The notes: generated from the letters alone by a model not told the origin. A stretch of DNA of 64,000 bases from Acetobacter pasteurianus subsp. pasteurianus LMG 1262 = NBRC 106471 (GCF_000285275.1 NZ_CADO01000016.1:62001-126000); one strand, 5' to 3'; counted from the first letter of the stretch, positions 30,826-40,484 are shown. Program-made: numbers and translations.

Positions 30826-30960
30826 TGGGTTTCTCCTGTTTTCTGGCATACCAGCACCATAAGGGTGGCAGCCGTAGCGCACCATCTAGAGCATATCGGC
30901 GCGGGCTGGTAGGTACCATGCCGGATGTAATGCACGATTCATAAAGAAACGAGAGTTGCG

Positions 30961-32850
30961 TTGAGCCTTCTTGTCATATCCGATCTTACCCTGCGTATGG
31001 CAGGCCGCACCCTTCTGGACCAGGCTAACCTGTCTATAGAGCCCGGGCGCAAGGTGGGCCTTATCGGGCGCAATGGGGCCGGAAAATCCACCCTATTGGC
31101 AGCAATTGCGGGCGATATTGCACCAGATGGCGGTGAAATTCGCCTGTCCGCCCGCGCCCGTATGGCACGCGTAAAGCAGGAAGCCCCAGCAGATGGCGCA
31201 TCGCTTCTGGATACAGTGCTGGCCGGTGATACCGAACGCAGCGCCCTTCTGGCAGAGGCCGAAACAGCGACAGACCCCGTACGTATTACGGAAATACATG
31301 AGCGCCTGCGCGCCATACGTGCAGATAGCGCACCAGCACGCGCGGCCTCTGTTCTCGCTGGGTTAGGGTTTAATGCAGCCGCACAAGCTCGCCCTGTTTC
31401 AGATTTTTCCGGCGGCTGGCGTATGCGTGTTTCCCTCGCAACGGCCCTGTTTCTTGAGCCAGATTTGCTGCTGCTGGATGAACCCACCAACCATTTGGAC
31501 TTGGAAGCCACCCTTTGGCTGGAAGATTGGCTACGCCGATTCGCTGGAGCTGCGCTGATTGTCAGCCATGATAGGGGGCTGCTGGATTCCTGCGTGGATG
31601 CCATTGCACATCTGGACCATGGCAAGCTCAGCCTGACACCGGGTGGATACGAAAATTTTGTGCGCATTCGCACAGAGCAAGCCTTACAGCAGGCCCGGCA
31701 GGTTGAAAAAATTGCAGCCCAGCGGGCGCATATGCAGTCCTTTGTGGATAGATTCCGAGCCAAGGCCACCAAAGCCAAGCAGGCACAGGCCCGCCTGAAG
31801 GCTTTGGAAAAACTGCCCGTTATCGAATCCGTGGTGGAAGAAACGCCCGCGCACTTCTCCTTCCCCGAACCCGAGCAGCTTCCCCCTCCCATTTTGAGCA
31901 TGAGCCGTGCCAGCGTGGGGTATGATGGCAAGCCTGTGCTCAGCAATCTTTCCCTCCGGTTGGATATGGATGATCGCATTGCTCTGCTTGGCGCTAATGG
32001 GAATGGTAAATCCACCTTTGCCAAGCTTCTTGCTGGCAGGCTGGAACCACTATCTGGCACGGTGGAGCGGAACCCCCGGCTCAAAATTGGGTATTTTGCC
32101 CAGCATCAGGCCGAAGAACTGCACCTGAACGAAACACCTATCGACCACATGGCGCGTGCCCTGCCCAAAGCCACGCCTCCGGTAGTGCGTGCCCAGCTTG
32201 CACGTTTTGGGCTGGATGCAGAACGCGCTGAAACAGCGGTGAAAGACCTTTCAGGCGGTGAAAAAGCACGCCTGCTGCTGGCATTGGCAACGCGTGATGC
32301 CCCACAACTTCTGCTATTGGACGAGCCCACCAACCATCTGGATCTGGATGCCCGCGATGCGCTTATTCGTGCGCTGGCAGATTACGAAGGCGCTGTGGTT
32401 CTGATAAGCCATGATCCTCATCTGGTGGAACTGGTGGCAGACCGCCTGTGGCTGGTAGGCGATGGCAAGATCACCCCGTTTGAAGGCGATATGGCGGAAT
32501 ATCGCGCGTGGTTGATTGAACACAACCGCGCAGCAAACCGCCCCAAACAGGACACTGCGGCCCAGCCAAGCCGCAAGGATGACAGGCGTGAGCGCGCAGA
32601 AGCCCGCAAAGCCTTGGCCCCTTTGCGCAAGGTTATAAAAGACGCCGAAGCACGCCTTGCCAAACTGGCGCAGGAGCAGCAGAAAATTGAAGCCAGTCTG
32701 GCGGACCCCGCTCTATATAGCGAAGGGAAAACGCAGGATCTCACGCGCCTGAACACACGCCTTGCTGCCCTTAAAAAAGAACAGGAAGAAGTGGAAGAAC
32801 GCTGGCTGGCAGCCGAAGCTGAAATGGAAGAAGCCACCAACGAAGCCTGA
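30961..32850 (+). CDS. ABC-F family ATPase (Uup-like)
   Basis: A soluble tandem ABC protein of 629 residues with no membrane segment. Walker A motifs GRNGAGKST (near 36) and GANGNGKST, signature motifs FSGGWRMRVSLA and LSGGEKARLLLA, and two LLLDEPTNHLDL Walker B boxes are visible. The last ~90 residues form a charged coiled coil, as in Uup. ABC-F proteins act on ribosomes or on DNA/translation stress. TTG 30961 is the best start, with GAGAG upstream and no ATG nearby. It is not clearly an antibiotic-resistance type. Confidence 0.9.
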   Translation: MSLLVISDLTLRMAGRTLLDQANLSIEPGRKVGLIGRNGAGKSTLLAAIAGDIAPDGGEIRLSARARMARVKQEAPADGASLLDTVLAGDTERSALLAEAETATDPVRITEIHERLRAIRADSAPARAASVLAGLGFNAAAQARPVSDFSGGWRMRVSLATALFLEPDLLLLDEPTNHLDLEATLWLEDWLRRFAGAALIVSHDRGLLDSCVDAIAHLDHGKLSLTPGGYENFVRIRTEQALQQARQVEKIAAQRAHMQSFVDRFRAKATKAKQAQARLKALEKLPVIESVVEETPAHFSFPEPEQLPPPILSMSRASVGYDGKPVLSNLSLRLDMDDRIALLGANGNGKSTFAKLLAGRLEPLSGTVERNPRLKIGYFAQHQAEELHLNETPIDHMARALPKATPPVVRAQLARFGLDAERAETAVKDLSGGEKARLLLALATRDAPQLLLLDEPTNHLDLDARDALIRALADYEGAVVLISHDPHLVELVADRLWLVGDGKITPFEGDMAEYRAWLIEHNRAANRPKQDTAAQPSRKDDRRERAEARKALAPLRKVIKDAEARLAKLAQEQQKIEASLADPALYSEGKTQDLTRLNTRLAALKKEQEEVEERWLAAEAEMEEATNEA

Positions 32851-32855
32851 CCCCC

Positions 32856-32896
32856 AAACTGGCGTGAGGCATTTTTGCCAATGCGCCAGTTTTTTG
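32856..32896 (+). terminator. Terminator of the ABC-F gene
   Basis: A 9-bp stem (AAACTGGCG/CGCCAGTTT) encloses a second short stem (GGCA/TGCC) and is followed by a T-run. It starts 5 bp after the stop codon. Confidence 0.85.
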
Positions 32897-33033
32897 TGTC
32901 TGACTTTTCAGAATTTTCTTCTCAGATCGTAAGGCACATGGATAAGAATACATCTTAAACGCAGTAGCACTGCCTCTTCGCTTACCCTTCCCAACAATCC
33001 GGCCTCAAATTGCATTCCGAAAGACATTTGCGC

Positions 33034-34155
33034 ATGCCTTCAGATACCCCTTCTCCTGCCAATTCTCTTGCTGGCGGGCCGTATGAAGGCAAGCCGCATT
33101 CTGCGGATTGGCTGCAATCCATTTCCAGAATCCTGCGCATGACCTTCAGCGGCGCTGTTATTGCGCTGGTGGTTTGGTTGATGGGCGATGTGCTGATGGT
33201 GGTGTTTGCATCAGTACTGTGTGCTGTGGTGCTGCATGGGCTGTCTAAAATTCTGGTGCGCCACCTTCGGCTGCCATATGGGTGGGCGCTCAGTGCCGTT
33301 ATCTGCGGGTTAATTGGCAGTGCTGTGTTTTTGGTCTGGAACAGCGGGCCGGCGATGATAAGCGAAGCCCTACGCCTGCAAGATGCCTTGCGCCAGCAGG
33401 AAACCGCACTACGCAGCACCCTACAAAGCACCCCTACGGGCCAGATGATCCTGAATTATCTCCCGGCATCTTTGGGCGGTCATCAGGCTGGAGGGGGAGA
33501 TACCAGCAGCCTTGCTTCTCTTGGTTCCCGCATTGCCGGGTCCATGACGGGCATTCTGGGGTCTGCTTTTGGGGCTATTGGCACATTGCTGGTTGTGCTG
33601 ATTGCCGGGCTGTATTTTGCAATGTCTCCCGCAATTTACGCCAATGGCTTTTTGCGGCTGGTACCTGTTTCCAAACGTCCCAAAGTGCGTGATCTCCTAC
33701 TTCGGGCTGGGCAGACACTCTGGGCATGGGTTGCCGGGCAATCATTAGACATGCTGGTGGTTGGTACGCTTTCTGGCCTTGGCCTCTGGTTTATTGGCGT
33801 GCCTTTGGCGCTGGCGCTGGGTGTGCTTGCCGGGCTGTGTAACTTTATCCCGTATATTGGCGCCATTATGGGGGCCGTTCCTGCGTTGCTGCTAGCCCTT
33901 TCTCTGGGCACGCGGGAAACCATTATGGTGGCTGTGCTTTATAGCGTGATCCAGTTTTTAGAAGGTAATGTGCTGGCCCCAGTTATTCAGCGCCACGCCG
34001 TGCAAATGCCCCCTGCCATTACAGTTTTGTCACAGACACTCTTTGGCGCCATCCTGGGCTTTCCGGGTCTGATTTTTGCCTCACCACTTACGGCGGTGTT
34101 GATGGCAACACTAGACGGCCTGACCCCCAAGCTGGATGAAAAAGACCAGATTTGA
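33034..34155 (+). CDS. AI-2E family transporter (PerM/YhhT-like membrane protein)
   Basis: A 373-residue membrane protein with an N-terminal helix pair, a central amphipathic region of about 90 residues, and five to six C-terminal helices. The family signature GVLAGLCNFIPYIGAIMGAVPA and the later ILGFPGLIFASPLTAVL are visible. Members export autoinducer-2 in some species but many transport ions or are unassigned, so the substrate is open. I use ATG 33034, since a TTG eight codons upstream has no ribosome site. Confidence 0.85.
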   Translation: MPSDTPSPANSLAGGPYEGKPHSADWLQSISRILRMTFSGAVIALVVWLMGDVLMVVFASVLCAVVLHGLSKILVRHLRLPYGWALSAVICGLIGSAVFLVWNSGPAMISEALRLQDALRQQETALRSTLQSTPTGQMILNYLPASLGGHQAGGGDTSSLASLGSRIAGSMTGILGSAFGAIGTLLVVLIAGLYFAMSPAIYANGFLRLVPVSKRPKVRDLLLRAGQTLWAWVAGQSLDMLVVGTLSGLGLWFIGVPLALALGVLAGLCNFIPYIGAIMGAVPALLLALSLGTRETIMVAVLYSVIQFLEGNVLAPVIQRHAVQMPPAITVLSQTLFGAILGFPGLIFASPLTAVLMATLDGLTPKLDEKDQI

Positions 34156-34186
34156 ACGCGGGCAGTGACATGATTGTATAATTATC

Positions 34187-34223
34187 GTAAGGTTTTGGTA
34201 ATACGCTCTGGATAATGTAAGGT
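34187..34223 (+). promoter_or_regulatory. Pair of direct repeats before the response regulator gene
   Basis: GTAAGGT occurs at 34187-34193 and 34217-34223, with similar flanks (T-T/C-TGG after each), 30 bp apart. Three helical turns is a plausible spacing for an autoregulating OmpR-type regulator, but the second copy overlaps the ribosome site region. Confidence 0.3.
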
Positions 34224-34230
34224 CTGGATC

Positions 34231-34908
34231 ATGCGCGTTCTTCTTGTTGAAGACGATCAAACAGTTCGCAATTTTGTTGCCAAAGGCCTTGCAGAAGCTG
34301 GGCATTTGGTTGAACAGGCTGAAGACGGCAAAAATGGCCTCTCCCTTGCTACCAGCGAAAAGTTTGACGTCATCATTCTAGATCGCATGCTGCCGGGCGG
34401 TGTAGAGGGCCTTCATATCCTGAAAACATTGCGAAATCAAAACAATACAACCCCCGTGTTGCTGCTTTCCGCCTTGGCCGATGTGGATGAAAAAGTGGCC
34501 GGACTGAAAGCAGGTGGGGATGATTACGTTACAAAGCCCTTCTCATTTTCCGAACTTCAGGCACGTTTGGAAGCACTGGTCCGGCGCAACAGAAACGAAG
34601 CCCAGCCCCAGACGCGCCTTACAATTGGGGATCTGGAAATAGATCTGCTATCGCGCAATGTGAAACGCGCTGGCCAGAAGATTGAGTTGCAACCGCGTGA
34701 ATTCCGCCTGTTGGAATTTTTGATGCGCCACGCCGGTCAGGTTGTTACCCGCACCATGCTGCTGGAAGGTGTATGGGATTATCATTTTGACCCCCAGACA
34801 AACGTCATTGACGTGCATATTTCCCGCCTGCGCCAGAAAATAGACAGACCTTTCCATCATCCACTGGTGCATACCATCCGTAATGCAGGATATATGCTGC
34901 AGGAATAG
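34231..34908 (+). CDS. OmpR-family response regulator
   Basis: The 225-residue protein has an N-terminal receiver with the acidic pair Glu7-Asp8-Asp9, phosphoacceptor Asp51 (ILDRMLPGG) and Lys102 (YVTKPF). A C-terminal winged helix follows (about 128-224), ending with VIDVHISRLRQKID and the TIRNAGYML hairpin typical of OmpR/PhoB DNA binding. It is followed 55 bp later by a histidine kinase gene without a sensor part. The regulated genes are unknown. Confidence 0.95.
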   Translation: MRVLLVEDDQTVRNFVAKGLAEAGHLVEQAEDGKNGLSLATSEKFDVIILDRMLPGGVEGLHILKTLRNQNNTTPVLLLSALADVDEKVAGLKAGGDDYVTKPFSFSELQARLEALVRRNRNEAQPQTRLTIGDLEIDLLSRNVKRAGQKIELQPREFRLLEFLMRHAGQVVTRTMLLEGVWDYHFDPQTNVIDVHISRLRQKIDRPFHHPLVHTIRNAGYMLQE

Positions 34909-34949
34909 ACGCAATTGCCGCCAGAGGTCTGGATAAAAAACCTTTCGTG

Positions 34950-34981
34950 AGGTTTAAAGCGGTGTGCCTCAGCTTAAACCT
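34950..34981 (+). repeat. Inverted repeat spanning the start of the kinase gene
   Basis: AGGTTTAA (34950-34957) and TTAAACCT (34974-34981) form a perfect 8-bp dyad, extended by AGC/GCT with one bulge. The GTG start of the kinase frame (34964) lies in the loop. Confidence 0.6.
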
Positions 34982-35896
34982 AATCTTTACAGTTTTGGCT
35001 GGATGATCCGTGAAATGTTCCAACGCATTATCCATCTCATTCACAAAAGCACGGCTGCCATTACACACGGTGATTTCTCCCAACACATCCCGCTCATCGG
35101 AAACGGAGATGAAAGGGATGATGTTGCCATCGCCATAAATGCCATGCTGGATGGCGCCAGCCAGCAAATGGATACTGTGAGACAGACTTCCAACGCCATT
35201 GCGCATGATCTGCGGGCCCCAATTGCACGCGCACGCTCTCAACTGGAAGATGCAGCCCTATATGCACATACCGAGGCTGAGCTACGCACAGCCATTAATC
35301 ACGCTGTAGAGCAGCTTGACCATGTTACCAGCATTTGTGACGCACTGTTGCGTATTGCGCAGATAGAAGCCGGTGGTCGCCGCTCTGCCTTTACTCGGTT
35401 TGATCTGGTGCCTGCCCTACAGGATATTCTGGAGCTTTACACTGCGGTTGCGGAAGATCGCGGAATAACGATTGAGACCACCCTTCCCGCAACACTTCCA
35501 TTTCATGGTGATCGCGCCATGTTCCAGCAGGCTATTGCCAATGTGCTGGACAACGCCATTAAATTTTCTCCGTCAGGAGGCACCATTACCTGCTTTGCTC
35601 GATTTATGCCGCCTCAGCCTCATTCAGAAAATGATGGCACTATAGAACTCACCATAGCTGACCATGGCATAGGCATGATGGCAGAAGACATGGCTAATGC
35701 CACAAAACGTTTCTTTCGGGCAGAACAGACGCGCCATATTTCTGGCTCTGGCCTTGGGCTTTCTGTTGTGCAGGCCATTGTGCATCTTCATGGCGGCCAA
35801 CTCCATCTGGCCAACAACAATCCGGGCTTAAGCGTGCGTATTGATACGCCCTTACCCCACACAAAAATCAGTAAGATTACGGACATTCACCGTTAA
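34964..35896 (+). CDS. Histidine kinase lacking sensor and membrane segments
   Basis: The 310-residue frame starts at GTG 34964 (ATG 35003 is an alternative) and has an in-frame stop 7 bp upstream. It opens within what looks like a HAMP domain (about 20-70), then has the H-box with His81 in AIAHDLRAPIARA, the N-box NVLDNAIKF (193-201), and ATP-lid motifs DHGIGM (233-238) and GSGLGLSVV (261-269). Typical partners of OmpR regulators have two membrane helices and a periplasmic sensor of roughly 150 residues before the HAMP. None is encoded here or in other frames of the 55-bp gap. It is either a deletion remnant or a soluble kinase. Confidence 0.85.
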   Translation: MPQLKPNLYSFGWMIREMFQRIIHLIHKSTAAITHGDFSQHIPLIGNGDERDDVAIAINAMLDGASQQMDTVRQTSNAIAHDLRAPIARARSQLEDAALYAHTEAELRTAINHAVEQLDHVTSICDALLRIAQIEAGGRRSAFTRFDLVPALQDILELYTAVAEDRGITIETTLPATLPFHGDRAMFQQAIANVLDNAIKFSPSGGTITCFARFMPPQPHSENDGTIELTIADHGIGMMAEDMANATKRFFRAEQTRHISGSGLGLSVVQAIVHLHGGQLHLANNNPGLSVRIDTPLPHTKISKITDIHR

Positions 35897-36077
35897 TCTA
35901 ACGTTTTCGAGACAATCATGCATTTGCGGCAGATACATTGCCTTTCTGCCTTGAACTTGCCCCACTGATAGATTGTTATCGCACAAGCAAGCATTCACCT
36001 GTTCTGGACAGCCTGAGAAAAAAGCGCTGCTCTTTGCCAACAGGGAAACATCTGACATTAAAAGGAAACATACCCTG

Positions 36078-36788
36078 ATGCGTTTTTATTCTCGCTCCAT
36101 GCTGTTCCTGCTTTCCGCAAGTTCCTGCGCATTCATGGCAATGCTGCCCACAGCTCATGCGGAAGACACAAGCACTTTCACCAAGCTTGAACTTTCTGCT
36201 TCCGGCACAACAGATGCCGCCCCAGACCAGCTTACCGCCATATTCCGCGCAGAAGCACGCAACAAAAATGCGGCAACGGCTCAGCAGGCCGTCAATGCCC
36301 TGGTGCAGAAAATTACTGAACAGACAGGCAAAAACGATGCCGTGCAGTTGGCGGTAACGGGATACGATGTGTCTGAAACGCGCCCAGACAAGGATCCTGC
36401 TTTCTGGACAGCCACCCAGAGATTGAGCCTAAAGGCTCAGAACGGCAACGCGCTGCTACCTTTGGCCGGACAGTTGCAGGCGAATGGCCTTATTCTGGAA
36501 AGTCTGGATTGGTCTATTTCTGATGACAAGCGTGAAAGCCTGCTTCTGGATGCTGAAAAAAATGCCGTTGCCGAGCTAAAAAAACAGGCAGATACGGTAG
36601 CGGCATCTCTGGGCTTGCATGTTGTACGTTTTTCAAACGTAGCAATATCCGAAAACCCGATTATACGCCCCATGCCTATGATGATGTCTATGGCGCGTAG
36701 CGCAGATGCCCCGGCAGCACCATCCAGCACAGCACAAACACAGCACGTTCGCGCAAACGCACACGCAACTATCCTGCTTGGCCCGTAA
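36078..36788 (+). CDS. SIMPL-domain (DUF541) periplasmic protein
   Basis: Start ATG 36078 has AAAGGA about 12 nt upstream. A 28-residue Sec signal peptide ends AHA before Glu. The mature part is a SIMPL domain: LELSASGTTDAAPDQLTAIFRAE at the front, the long helix with NALVQKITEQT, and VSETRPDKDPAFWTATQRLSL. Family members are periplasmic or outer-membrane proteins linked to stress tolerance, without proven activity. It lies downstream of the two-component pair; a strong terminator follows. Confidence 0.85.
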   Translation: MRFYSRSMLFLLSASSCAFMAMLPTAHAEDTSTFTKLELSASGTTDAAPDQLTAIFRAEARNKNAATAQQAVNALVQKITEQTGKNDAVQLAVTGYDVSETRPDKDPAFWTATQRLSLKAQNGNALLPLAGQLQANGLILESLDWSISDDKRESLLLDAEKNAVAELKKQADTVAASLGLHVVRFSNVAISENPIIRPMPMMMSMARSADAPAAPSSTAQTQHVRANAHATILLGP

Positions 36789-36794
36789 AAACAG

Positions 36795-36832
36795 AAAACC
36801 CCTGCTTCCTTAATAAGAAAGCAGGGGTTTTT
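36795..36832. terminator. Bidirectional terminator between the SIMPL gene and infC
   Basis: A 13-bp stem (AAAACCCCTGCTT/AAGCAGGGGTTTT) with an 11-nt loop has T-runs on both strands. It serves convergent transcription. Confidence 0.92.
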
Positions 36833-36857
36833 CCGGAAATCAGACTGAAAACACGGT

Positions 36858-37394
36858 TTAGCGCGGGGCCAGAACCATGATCATCTGGCGGTTTTCAAGG
36901 CGCGGCATCTGCTCCACCTTGGCAACCTCATCCATTTCGCCACGAATGCGTTCCAGAACCTTAATACCCAGTTCCTGATGCGCCATTTCACGACCACGGA
37001 AACGCAGCGTAACTTTTACCTTGTCACCTTCACCAATAAAGGTTTTCACAGCGCGCATTTTAACCTGGTAGTCATTTTCGTCGATATTCGGACGAACCTT
37101 GACTTCCTTGATTTCAATGACCTTCTGCTTCTTCTTGGCTTCGTTACGCTTTTTCTGCTGTTCGTATTTGAACTTGCCGTAATCAAGAATCTTGGCAACA
37201 GGCGGCTCAGCATTCGGGCTTATTTCTAGAAGATCCAACCCAACACTATACGCTTTTGCCAAAGCATCGCGCACGGTCATGATACCGGCCATTTCGCCAT
37301 TTTCATCAATAAGGCGAACCTGCGGCACACGGATTTCTTCATTCACTCGCGGCCCTTCTCGGCTGGGCGGCGCGGGATACGGTGATCTGGCTAT
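36858..37394 (-). CDS. infC: Translation initiation factor IF-3, probable ATA start
   Basis: IF-3 keeps 30S subunits free and checks the start codon. The conserved body begins [17 protein letters not shown], with the [11 protein letters not shown] linker region and C-terminal [17 protein letters not shown] at 37346 would begin this body directly, but the frame stays open upstream and encodes an alphaproteobacterial-like N-terminus rich in Pro ([12 protein letters not shown]). The best start is ATA at 37392-37394, 7 nt after AGGAG, giving 178 residues. IF-3 genes often use rare AUU/AUC/AUA codons for autoregulation. It follows thrS; rpmI and rplT do not follow infC here. Confidence 0.9.
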   Translation of the reverse strand: MARSPYPAPPSREGPRVNEEIRVPQVRLIDENGEMAGIMTVRDALAKAYSVGLDLLEISPNAEPPVAKILDYGKFKYEQQKKRNEAKKKQKVIEIKEVKVRPNIDENDYQVKMRAVKTFIGEGDKVKVTLRFRGREMAHQELGIKVLERIRGEMDEVAKVEQMPRLENRQMIMVLAPR

Positions 37395-37491
37395 GGTCGG
37401 CTCCTGTAGTACATTTCAATAACTTGCAAAGGCACCCCTTCAGGCGCTCCTGCTTATCGTTAGTATGTGCGCAATTATCCGCGCTTTATCA

Positions 37492-37531
37492 AGCAGGGCA
37501 AGCACAAAAACATCTTCATTGCTGCCCTGCT
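37492..37531 (-). other. Hairpin between thrS and infC
   Basis: A 9-bp perfect stem (AGCAGGGCA/TGCCCTGCT) with a possible GC extension lies 20 bp after the thrS stop. There is no T-run behind it on the minus strand, so it is a leader or processing structure rather than a clear terminator. Confidence 0.45.
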
Positions 37532-37550
37532 GTGGCAATAAAACTCTGCT

Positions 37551-39482
37551 TCACCCTTTTTTGCGCAAATCCGGCGGTGTTGCTTCGTTTTTCAGACGGG
37601 CAACAGCATCATCCAGGCTCAGAGTCTCCTGCGCCTGCGTGCCAAGACGGCGCATGGCCACAGTGCGTTCTTCTGCCTCACGCCGGCCTACCACCAGAAT
37701 AACCGGAACACGGGCCACACTGTGCTCACGCACCTTGGCGTTGATCTTGTCATTCCGCACATCGGCTTCCACAGCCAGCCCTGCTTCACGCAGGGCAGCA
37801 GCCACTTCCTCCGCATAAGGTGCGGCATCACTTACGATGGAGGCCACAACCACCTGCACAGGTGCTAGCCAAAGCGGGAAACGCCCGGCGTGCTGTTCGA
37901 TCAGAATACCAAGGAAGCGTTCAAAGGAACCCAAAATGGCACGATGCAGCATAACGGGGCGATGCCGCCCGGAGTCTTCACCAATATAGCTGGCATCGAG
38001 TCGTTCTGGCAGAACCAGATCAACCTGCAAGGTGCCGCACTGCCAATCACGCCCAATAGCATCACGCAGCACAAACTCCAGTTTGGGCCCGTAGAATGCG
38101 CCTTCACCGGGGTTATGTTCGTATTCCACCCCAGCAACGGTGCAGGCTTCTTTCAGAGCATTTTCAGCCTTATCCCACACTTCATCGCTGCCAGCACGCT
38201 GCTCTGGGCGGTCAGCAAACTTTACGCGCACATGCTCAAAGCCCAGATCCTGATACACATCGTGCAACATTTTCACGAAGCGCACAGTTTCACCTGCAAT
38301 CTGATCTTCGGTGCAGAAAATATGTGCATCGTCCTGCGTAAAGCCGCGCACACGCATCAAGCCATGCAATGCGCCTGATGGTTCATAGCGATGGCAGGCA
38401 CCAAATTCCGCCATACGCAGCGGCAGTTCACGATAAGAGCGCAGGCCGTGGCGGAAAATCTGCACATGGCATGGGCAGTTCATGGGCTTGAGTGCGAGTG
38501 TTTTATTCTCGTCCTCAACCGTCGCAATGAACATGTGGTGGCGGTATTTATCCCAGTGGCCAGAAGCCTCCCACAGAGCACGGTCAACAAGCTGCGGAGT
38601 ACGCACTTCCTGGTAACCGTGGCGTGTCTGGGCGCGGCGCATGTAATCCTGCAACGCGGTATAAAGCCGCCAGCCTTTAGCGTGCCAGAACACCTGCCCC
38701 ACGGCTTCTTCCTGAAAATGGAACAAGCCCATTTCCTTGCCGATCCGGCGATGATCGCGCTTTTCTGCTTCTTCCAACTGGTGCAGGTGCGCGTCCAGTT
38801 CCTTCTGATCGCGCCAAGCCGTGCCGTACACACGGGTGAGCATGGGGTTACGATGATCCCCACGCCAATAAGCGCCTGCCACCTTCATCAGCTTGAAAGC
38901 TGTGCCAACATCCTTGGTGGTGCGCAGATGTGGGCCACGGCACAGATCCAGCCACTCTCCCTGCCGATAGATGGAAATTTCTTCATCTTCCGGCAGATCA
39001 CGAATCAGCTCGGCTTTGAACTTTTCACCGCGCTCTTCAAAAAAGCGGATCGCATCATCGCGCTTCCACACTTCGCGCACAAAAGGCTCAGCCTTGGCGA
39101 CAATTTCGCGCATCTTGGCTTCAATGGCCGCAAAGTCTTCCGGGGAGAACGGTTCAGAACGATAGAAATCGTAATAGAAGCCGTTTTCAATGGACGGACC
39201 GATTGTGACCTGAGTGCCGGGGTACAACGCCTGCACGGCTTCTGCCAGCACATGGGCGGCATCGTGCCGAATAAGTTCCAGCGATTCCGGGTCCTTGCGG
39301 GTAATAAACCGCAGGGCAGCATCTTTGTTGATGGTCTGGCGGATATCGCACAGCTTTCCATCCACTTCCATGGCCAGTGCGGCTTTGGCAAGACCGGGGC
39401 CGATAGCTTCCGCCACCGTCGTGCCTGTAACCGGCCCGTCAAAACTACGAACAGAACCGTCAGGCAAGGTAATGGCGGGCAT
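37551..39482 (-). CDS. thrS: Threonyl-tRNA synthetase
   Basis: The 643-residue class II enzyme has the N-terminal TGS domain ([13 protein letters not shown]), the editing domain with [10 protein letters not shown], and the catalytic core with [10 protein letters not shown] and the C-terminal anticodon domain. ATG 39482 has GGAG 9 nt upstream; a TTG two codons earlier is too close to it. The zinc-binding Cys of the core lies in MNCPCH. It is upstream of infC, the usual pairing. Confidence 0.97.
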   Translation of the reverse strand: MPAITLPDGSVRSFDGPVTGTTVAEAIGPGLAKAALAMEVDGKLCDIRQTINKDAALRFITRKDPESLELIRHDAAHVLAEAVQALYPGTQVTIGPSIENGFYYDFYRSEPFSPEDFAAIEAKMREIVAKAEPFVREVWKRDDAIRFFEERGEKFKAELIRDLPEDEEISIYRQGEWLDLCRGPHLRTTKDVGTAFKLMKVAGAYWRGDHRNPMLTRVYGTAWRDQKELDAHLHQLEEAEKRDHRRIGKEMGLFHFQEEAVGQVFWHAKGWRLYTALQDYMRRAQTRHGYQEVRTPQLVDRALWEASGHWDKYRHHMFIATVEDENKTLALKPMNCPCHVQIFRHGLRSYRELPLRMAEFGACHRYEPSGALHGLMRVRGFTQDDAHIFCTEDQIAGETVRFVKMLHDVYQDLGFEHVRVKFADRPEQRAGSDEVWDKAENALKEACTVAGVEYEHNPGEGAFYGPKLEFVLRDAIGRDWQCGTLQVDLVLPERLDASYIGEDSGRHRPVMLHRAILGSFERFLGILIEQHAGRFPLWLAPVQVVVASIVSDAAPYAEEVAAALREAGLAVEADVRNDKINAKVREHSVARVPVILVVGRREAEERTVAMRRLGTQAQETLSLDDAVARLKNEATPPDLRKKG

Positions 39483-39527
39483 GGTCAAAGGCTCCAGAAA
39501 AGAAAATCAGAAACTGATGGAAGATGC

Positions 39528-40484
39528 TTAATGACGCCACCAGAGCGCGGCTGCAACCCTTTGCACACAAAGCAATGCAAGATCACGCACACGTAGCACG
39601 CGCACCTGCCCTGCCTGCCACCCTAACGGGGCTGTAAGCGCAGGGTTACTATCGGCAGAAAATAGCACAACGCAGCGGCAGCCCATAACGGCAGCCAGAT
39701 GCATGGGGCCTGTATCATTCCCCACAGCGCACTGTGCCCGTGCGGCCAGCCCCGCAAGCTCCGGCAGAGTGGTTTTGCCCATTAAGTTTAGCGCCTCGGG
39801 GCAATATTTCAGAATATCCTGCGCCAAGGGCTGCTCGGTTTCATGCCCTACCAATACAGGGCGCAAACCACGGCGGGAAATTTCTGCTGCCAGTTCACCA
39901 TACCGCCTGGCAGGCCAACGTTTGGCGGGCCGATGCACGGCTGCCCCCGGCACTATCAACACATAGGGCTCATCCAGCTTTGGCCCTTTATCACGCAACC
40001 ACGAAACATCTGGCTGCGGCACATCCTTAATGCCTGCCATACGTAGCTGATCACGCTGGCGGGCACGGGTGTGCATTTCATCCCGCCACGGGTTTAAATG
40101 GGCAAGATGCCCTTCTCCCACATGTCCACACCATGAAACAGGCCGACCGGCCAACAGGAAATATCGCGCAGTGCGGGCTGATGTCTGCAAATCATAAACC
40201 CGATCATACCCACGCAACATCTTACGCAAGGCGAGAATTTGCGGCACATCTGTCCAACGCGGGCGTGTATCCGTAAGCACCTCATCAAACCATGGCGAAA
40301 GCCTGGCCAGCTCAACAAACGGCGCGGTTGTAAGCAAGGTGATATGCGCAGCAGGAAATGCCTGCCGAATGACCTGAAACGGGCCAAAACTTTGCACGAA
40401 ATCTCCCAACGCCCCTAAACGGATGACAAGAATGCGTTGGGGTATAACGTCTTGAGTTTTTTCAGAATGCATGAGGGACTTCAT
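39528..40484 (-). CDS. Glycosyltransferase family 9 (heptosyltransferase-like)
   Basis: The 318-residue protein has the GT9 layout: RILVIRLGALGDFVQSFG at the N-terminus, VPGAAVHRPAKRWPARRYGELA in the middle, and the nucleotide-sugar motif VGNDTGPMHLAAVMGC near the end. GT9 enzymes add ADP-heptose to LPS inner core, but some use other sugars. The start overlaps the stop of the TPR gene by 4 bp (ATGA), so translation is coupled. The exact acceptor is not known. Confidence 0.85.
   Translation of the reverse strand: MKSLMHSEKTQDVIPQRILVIRLGALGDFVQSFGPFQVIRQAFPAAHITLLTTAPFVELARLSPWFDEVLTDTRPRWTDVPQILALRKMLRGYDRVYDLQTSARTARYFLLAGRPVSWCGHVGEGHLAHLNPWRDEMHTRARQRDQLRMAGIKDVPQPDVSWLRDKGPKLDEPYVLIVPGAAVHRPAKRWPARRYGELAAEISRRGLRPVLVGHETEQPLAQDILKYCPEALNLMGKTTLPELAGLAARAQCAVGNDTGPMHLAAVMGCRCVVLFSADSNPALTAPLGWQAGQVRVLRVRDLALLCVQRVAAALWWRH

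Noticed and set aside
38391-39596. 401-codon plus-strand frame
   Set aside because: It lies antisense to thrS; the minus strand encodes complete threonyl-tRNA synthetase and the plus frame has no family features.
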